Assembly (NCBI GenBank): GCA_964463655.1
Contig: CAYXDG010000050.1
Coordinates: forward strand, 1-25,857
Source of the DNA: Halothece sp964463655
GTDB lineage: Bacteria > Cyanobacteriota > Cyanobacteriia > Cyanobacteriales > Rubidibacteraceae
DNA length: 25,857 nt
Direction: 5' to 3'
The notes under the pieces were generated by a model. That model did no database searches. It was not told the origin of the DNA and saw nothing but the letters and a program-made list of their open reading frames with translations. The position numbers and the translations under genes were made by a program. Each line of letters begins with the position of its first letter. The stretch's first letter is position 1. This document shows, one piece after another, positions 22,972-25,857 of the stretch.

Positions 22972-23736
22972 CTAGTTAGCTGAACTACGACGACTTTTCC
23001 AGCGTTTCCATACAGCCCAACTTCCCAAAAGGGCTAAACCAGCAGAAGTTTCTGCTTCAAAAGGAATCGCAAAAGCCTCAATTGTATCGAGACTAAGTTG
23101 ACCTTGAGCAGGAGTATCCAAGGTGAAGACGATTTCATCGACTATTGCAAAGTTAACGTTTTCATTGTTGGTAAAGTCTGACACCTCAAAGATTGCTCTC
23201 AAAGTTGGAGGCGCTGCTGGTAGGGTATTGGTGAAAGTTGCTGTCTGAGTTCCAGAAGTAATTGCAGCAGTAAGGTCAAGACCATCTAAGTCTGATGATA
23301 TGATATCAAAGCCGAATGCTAATCTTTCCAGACTTATATTGCCACCATCAGTTAAATCAAACGTTCCTGAAGAAGGAGTGTAAGTTAAGGTGGTGACTCC
23401 ATCTACACTAACGTCACTGCTAACATTCAATAATCCATTATCACTGCTGTTAACAGTACCGATGATGCCAACATTAGAAGATTGAGTATTTGTCTGCTCT
23501 GTTTTTAATTCCCGTAAGGCATTGGCTAAGTCAGTGCCACTAAATGCTGTCGGACCATCTGTGTCTGTCACACCTGGTATATCGAACGTAGTCTGAGTTT
23601 GGTCAGCTTGCACTGTTTGTGTCTCAGTATTAAAGTCATCAATGATAATTGCGTTGGCTTCTCCAGCCGTCATTAAGCCAGCGACAGTGGCTGTACCGAG
23701 TGTTCCTAATAATTGAAGGGCAGTAGCCTTGTTCAT
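22972..23736 (-). CDS. Second secreted protein with PFE-type C-terminal anchor
   Basis: 254 aa. The signal peptide (MNKATALQLLGTLGTATVAG) is cut probably after GEANA. The mature part is rich in Thr, Ser, Asp and Asn, with beta-strand-like alternation (VTTLTYTPSSGTFDLTDGGNISLERLAFGFDI) and no Cys. The C-terminus has the three-part sorting signal: IPFEAETS, a short hydrophobic helix (AGLALLGSWAVW) and a basic end (KRWKSRRSS). The layout equals that of the protein at 7696-8475, although the bodies differ. It has a strong ribosome-binding site, AAGGAG, seven bases before the ATG. The leader contains a clear palindrome. It is probably exported and processed by an exosortase-like enzyme encoded elsewhere; the function is unknown. 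Confidence 0.78.
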   Translation of the reverse strand: MNKATALQLLGTLGTATVAGLMTAGEANAIIIDDFNTETQTVQADQTQTTFDIPGVTDTDGPTAFSGTDLANALRELKTEQTNTQSSNVGIIGTVNSSDNGLLNVSSDVSVDGVTTLTYTPSSGTFDLTDGGNISLERLAFGFDIISSDLDGLDLTAAITSGTQTATFTNTLPAAPPTLRAIFEVSDFTNNENVNFAIVDEIVFTLDTPAQGQLSLDTIEAFAIPFEAETSAGLALLGSWAVWKRWKSRRSSAN

Positions 23737-23795
23737 GTCATAACTCCTTGTTTATGAATCAATGTAAAAACATCCCTAAGATTTCTAAGAATGTA

Positions 23796-23812
23796 CTTAA
23801 GAGTATCTTAAG
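23796..23812. promoter_or_regulatory. palindrome upstream of the second anchored-protein gene
   Basis: CTTAAGA-GTA-TCTTAAG, perfect 7-base arms, 60 bases before the start codon. Related words (CTAAGATTT, CTAAGAA, TTAAGATTT) cluster around it between 23776 and 23817, which looks like an operator with several half sites. Confidence 0.45.
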
Positions 23813-23946
23813 ATTTGTCACCACTAATGTCAAGTATCTTATTAGCTTACTTTGGGGAATTTTGAATCACACTAACTAACTGAGTGCCAATTTTTTTGCT
23901 TAACTAATCTCTCCCCCAGTAAAAGGATTTCTTGCTACAACGGAGA

Positions 23947-23981
23947 TATAGCACCACACCTGCCAAATGTGGACTGCTATA
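23947..23981. repeat. inverted repeat before the M48 gene
   Basis: TATAGCA...TGCTATA outer arms, extended inward by CCACA/TGTGG after a 2-base bulge. The 12-mer GAGATATAGCAC at its left edge (23943-23954) also occurs at 8653-8664. It is likely a dispersed repeat; as RNA it would form a hairpin in the M48 leader. Confidence 0.55.
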
Positions 23982-24004
23982 AGCTCCTCACTCCCTTTTT
24001 TACG

Positions 24005-24850
24005 ATGAAGACACAACTTTTAAAAACCATTGAAACCATTCGTAAGCGTTGGCTGTATGGACTCCTATCTGTATTGATCGCCCCTGGGTTAATCATTGCC
24101 ACCCCTCAAACCGCTCAAGGATTTTCTTTCCTTGAATTACTCTTTCGAGGGGTGCAGGTATTTCAACTGTCTAATCTATCTGATGCTCAAGAAGTACGAC
24201 TTGGGAAACAAATTAATCAACAATTGGTAGAAACTCAAGTGACTCTCTCTTCTGATCGAGAATTAAATCGTTATGTTGATCGAATTGGCCAACGCTTAGT
24301 TCCCTACAACGATCGCGCTGACATTCCCTATACTTTTCAAGTGGTAAAAGACGATAGCATTAATGCCTTTGCCACAATGGGAGGGTTTGTTTATATCCAT
24401 ACAGGATTAATGGTCGCAGCCGACAATGAATCAGAACTAGCCAGTGTGGTTGCTCACGAAATTGGTCATATTGCAGCCAATCATGCCGTTGAACAAATGA
24501 GACAACGGGCGATCGCCCAAGGGTTGCTTTCAGCAGCAGGATTAGACGAAAGCAATGCCGTTCAAATTGGTGTTGAATTAGCCGTCAGCCGTCCCAATAG
24601 CAGGGAAGATGAATTAGAAGCCGATCGCAAAGGACTCGACACTTTAACAAAAGCGGGCTATGCTCCCATTGGAATGGTCAGCTTTATGGAAAAACTACAG
24701 CAACAAGGGGGATCGCCTCCGAGCTTTTTGAGCACCCACCCCGCCACCAGCGATCGCATTGCAGCACTCAAAGCCCAAATTAATAACCCCTATCAAGGAG
24801 AAGGCTTAAATCCAAAACTTTATCAGAGACGCACAAGCTCTTTGAGATGA
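24005..24850 (+). CDS. M48 family metallopeptidase, secreted or membrane-anchored
   Basis: 281 aa from the ATG at 24005 (MKTQLLKTIETIRKRW). This start gives a clean n-region and signal or membrane segment (LYGLLSVLIAPGLIIATPQTAQG). A start at 23969 would fall inside a hairpin and add residues before the signal. The zinc site is HEIGH at 151-155, with the third ligand Glu205 in EDELEADRKG. INAFATMGGFVYIHTGLM is the usual upstream block, and STHPATSDRIAAL ends the domain. These are BepA/LoiP-like periplasmic proteases that take part in envelope protein quality control. The ssrA promoter starts 5 bases after its stop codon. Confidence 0.92.
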   Translation: MKTQLLKTIETIRKRWLYGLLSVLIAPGLIIATPQTAQGFSFLELLFRGVQVFQLSNLSDAQEVRLGKQINQQLVETQVTLSSDRELNRYVDRIGQRLVPYNDRADIPYTFQVVKDDSINAFATMGGFVYIHTGLMVAADNESELASVVAHEIGHIAANHAVEQMRQRAIAQGLLSAAGLDESNAVQIGVELAVSRPNSREDELEADRKGLDTLTKAGYAPIGMVSFMEKLQQQGGSPPSFLSTHPATSDRIAALKAQINNPYQGEGLNPKLYQRRTSSLR

Positions 24851-24854
24851 CCCC

Positions 24855-24884
24855 TTGCCAAAAGAGAAATCAACCCTTTATAAT
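24855..24884 (+). promoter_or_regulatory. ssrA promoter
   Basis: TTGCCA (24855-24860), an 18-base spacer, then TATAAT (24879-24884). The expected start site near 24891 leaves a leader of about 8 bases to be removed by RNase P. Confidence 0.72.
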
Positions 24885-24898
24885 AGCAGAAGAAGCGC

Positions 24899-25285
24899 GG
24901 GGCCGTAATGGTTTCGACAGGTTGGTGAAAGCCACCCCGTGATGCAGGCCGAGAGGGAGTCCACTCTCGCAAATAAAGGCTCAAAAAAATAGTAATTGCG
25001 AACAACATCGTTCCTTTCGCTCGTAAAGCAGCACTTGTTGCTTAATCAAAACCTCTAACTAGGTTCGAGCACTCATCGTCTGACACCGTTAAGGGCGATG
25101 GGTAAAACCCCAACGGTTGCTTGCTTCTACCGCCTCTGGTCGGTAAAGCAAAAAGAACTCACCAGAGAATCCTTTCATCTAGGATAAAAGATGAACCCCG
25201 TTGTGAGGGTCAAAACAACTAAGCCTGTGAATGAACGGACGGTCAATACCCAGCCTGGACAGCAGTTCGATTCTGCTCGGCTCCA
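24899..25285 (+). ncRNA. ssrA: tmRNA (transfer-messenger RNA)
   Basis: Rescues stalled ribosomes with SmpB. The 5' end GGGGCCG pairs with CGGCTCC at the 3' end to form a 7-bp acceptor stem (one G-U), with discriminator A at 25285. CCA is not encoded. The tRNA-like 5' part has GTAATGGTTTCGACAGG, and the T-arm is CAGCAGTTCGATTCTGCT. The tag reading frame runs from 24998 (GCG) to TAA at 25043-25045 and gives ANNIVPFARKAALVA, close to known cyanobacterial tags. It is a one-piece, not permuted, form. The mature length is about 387 bases. A copy of its last 43-44 bases is found at 18100-18142. Confidence 0.95.
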
Positions 25286-25809
25286 TTTTTCTGATTGACA
25301 ATAGAATAATTGGCGTTGCTGAATAAAGGTATAACAGGGGTAAATTTCTGTTATTGAGTGATGCAAAGCCTTAATCATGAATCTTTGCAAAAATACTTCT
25401 TTTCATATATTATGTTTCGCTGGCAATTTTATCTCTATTCCTCTTCTTCTGTCACTTTCCAAAGTAAAACAAAGAAGAGTATTGCGATATAATCTCCAGA
25501 AAGCACCGGGGGCAACGGATGTAGCTATGCAAGTTCGTAAAAATTTACCCCAAGACCAAAAGTCATCAATAATCGCAATCATTGATGACTTTTGTAACCA
25601 ATACAAAACTAATTCCAAAATGTGAAAAATCGCGAAGGCTTCAAATACTTACACCTAGAAATCATCACTTCATCCGTAATCAAACTTCTCCGACAAAATA
25701 TCGAAAAGGTAATCCTCTTAAATGCGATGGGATTTACTCTTCAGCCTCTGTGTTTATTTTTTCTGTTTTTTTTCAAGACAAAGGGAGTGAGTTAATTTCT
25801 TCTACACCC
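25286..25809. other. 524 bases without a recognised gene, with insertion-sequence-like end
   Basis: The stretch after ssrA holds GGCGTTGCTGAAT at 25312-25324, a word that, from memory, is common at the ends of cyanobacterial insertion sequences. GCAAAGCC follows at 25363-25370, a partial inverted match. No transposase can be read, and the matching far end is not in the window. Small open frames here are not convincing. Confidence 0.35.
25557..25594. repeat. perfect 14-bp inverted repeat
   Basis: CAAAAGTCATCAAT and ATTGATGACTTTTG flank a 10-base loop. This is the longest perfect stem in the window. Both ends carry A/T runs, so it could be a bidirectional terminator or part of a decayed mobile element. 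Confidence 0.75.
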
Positions 25810-25857
25810 ATGAGTAAAAAAGAACTTGGCACTGAGCTATTTTCCCAGACAGTGACC
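25810..25857 (+). CDS. possible 5' end of a gene cut by the window
   Basis: An ATG at 25810 opens a frame, MSKKELGTELFSQTVT, that runs off the end. GGGAGTGAG lies about 17 bases upstream. Sixteen codons are too few to name a family; reported only because the frame is open and the residues look ordinary. Confidence 0.3.
   Translation, partial: MSKKELGTELFSQTVT

Noticed and set aside
18143..25243. Intact genomic island between the ssrA fragment and ssrA
   Set aside because: The interval contains tatC and sdhB, which are core genes, and no integrase; the fragment is on the wrong side of ssrA for a simple insertion.
25377..25625. 82-codon frame downstream of ssrA and an overlapping antisense frame
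   Set aside because: Both run through a perfect inverted repeat, show no recognisable domain and have poor start context.
25622..25795. 57-codon GTG-started frame (begins VKNREGFKYLHLEI, ends in a hydrophobic run)
   Set aside because: No ribosome-binding site, no similarity recognised, and a biased Phe/Leu run from a T-rich stretch; could be a gene relic but cannot be supported.

Overview
The window is chromosomal DNA from a cyanobacterium. Direct signs are the many GCGATCGC (HIP1-type) octamers, a coproporphyrinogen oxidase, a Psb29/Thf1 photosystem II factor, a response regulator that matches RpaA, and a tmRNA whose tag reads ANNIVPFARKAALVA. Two tripartite C-terminal anchors of the PEP-CTERM kind, the remnant of a TRAP uptake system and abundant small dispersed repeats suggest a unicellular, possibly halotolerant lineage of the Halothece/Dactylococcopsis type. 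That genus-level placement is inference from memory.

Layout. 122-1336 is an M20 amidohydrolase. 1561-5162 is a same-strand trio: a ParA/MinD-like ATPase, a protein with a glutaminase (GlsA) fold that appears to have lost its catalytic residues, and a CBS-like/HAMP-like/PAS/PAS sensor with no output domain. Enolase and menC then diverge at about 6.6 kb. From 7.7 to 10.6 kb, all on the minus strand, lie a surface-anchored protein, psb29/thf1 and hemF. A small SRPBCC protein (+) converges on NAD kinase (-), and their stop codons share bases. Upstream of NAD kinase lies a block of 20 heptamer repeats plus C/G-rich palindromic repeats, then a lipoprotein and an MFS transporter that are translationally coupled. 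An alpha/beta hydrolase follows. rpaA, gloB and an NAD(P)-binding SDR form a tight + strand operon. The last third holds an EamA transporter, a decayed TRAP-binding-protein fragment, tatC and sdhB (divergent), a sulfatase-like enzyme without the formylglycine cysteine, a second anchored surface protein, an M48 metallopeptidase and ssrA (tmRNA).

How they work together. Most genes are core metabolism or photosynthesis and are not functionally linked: glycolysis (eno), phylloquinone (menC), haem/chlorophyll (hemF), NADP supply (nadK), protein export (tatC), respiration (sdhB), circadian/light output (rpaA), methylglyoxal detoxification (gloB) and ribosome rescue (ssrA). The unusual material is the ATPase/pseudo-glutaminase/sensor trio and the repeat activity. 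A palindromic repeat sits in frame inside menC. A 23-bp copy of the menC 3' end brackets an anchored-protein gene. A 43-nt copy of the tmRNA 3' end lies 7 kb from ssrA. Heptamer arrays abut two start codons.

All family assignments come from reading motifs by eye. No search was run.
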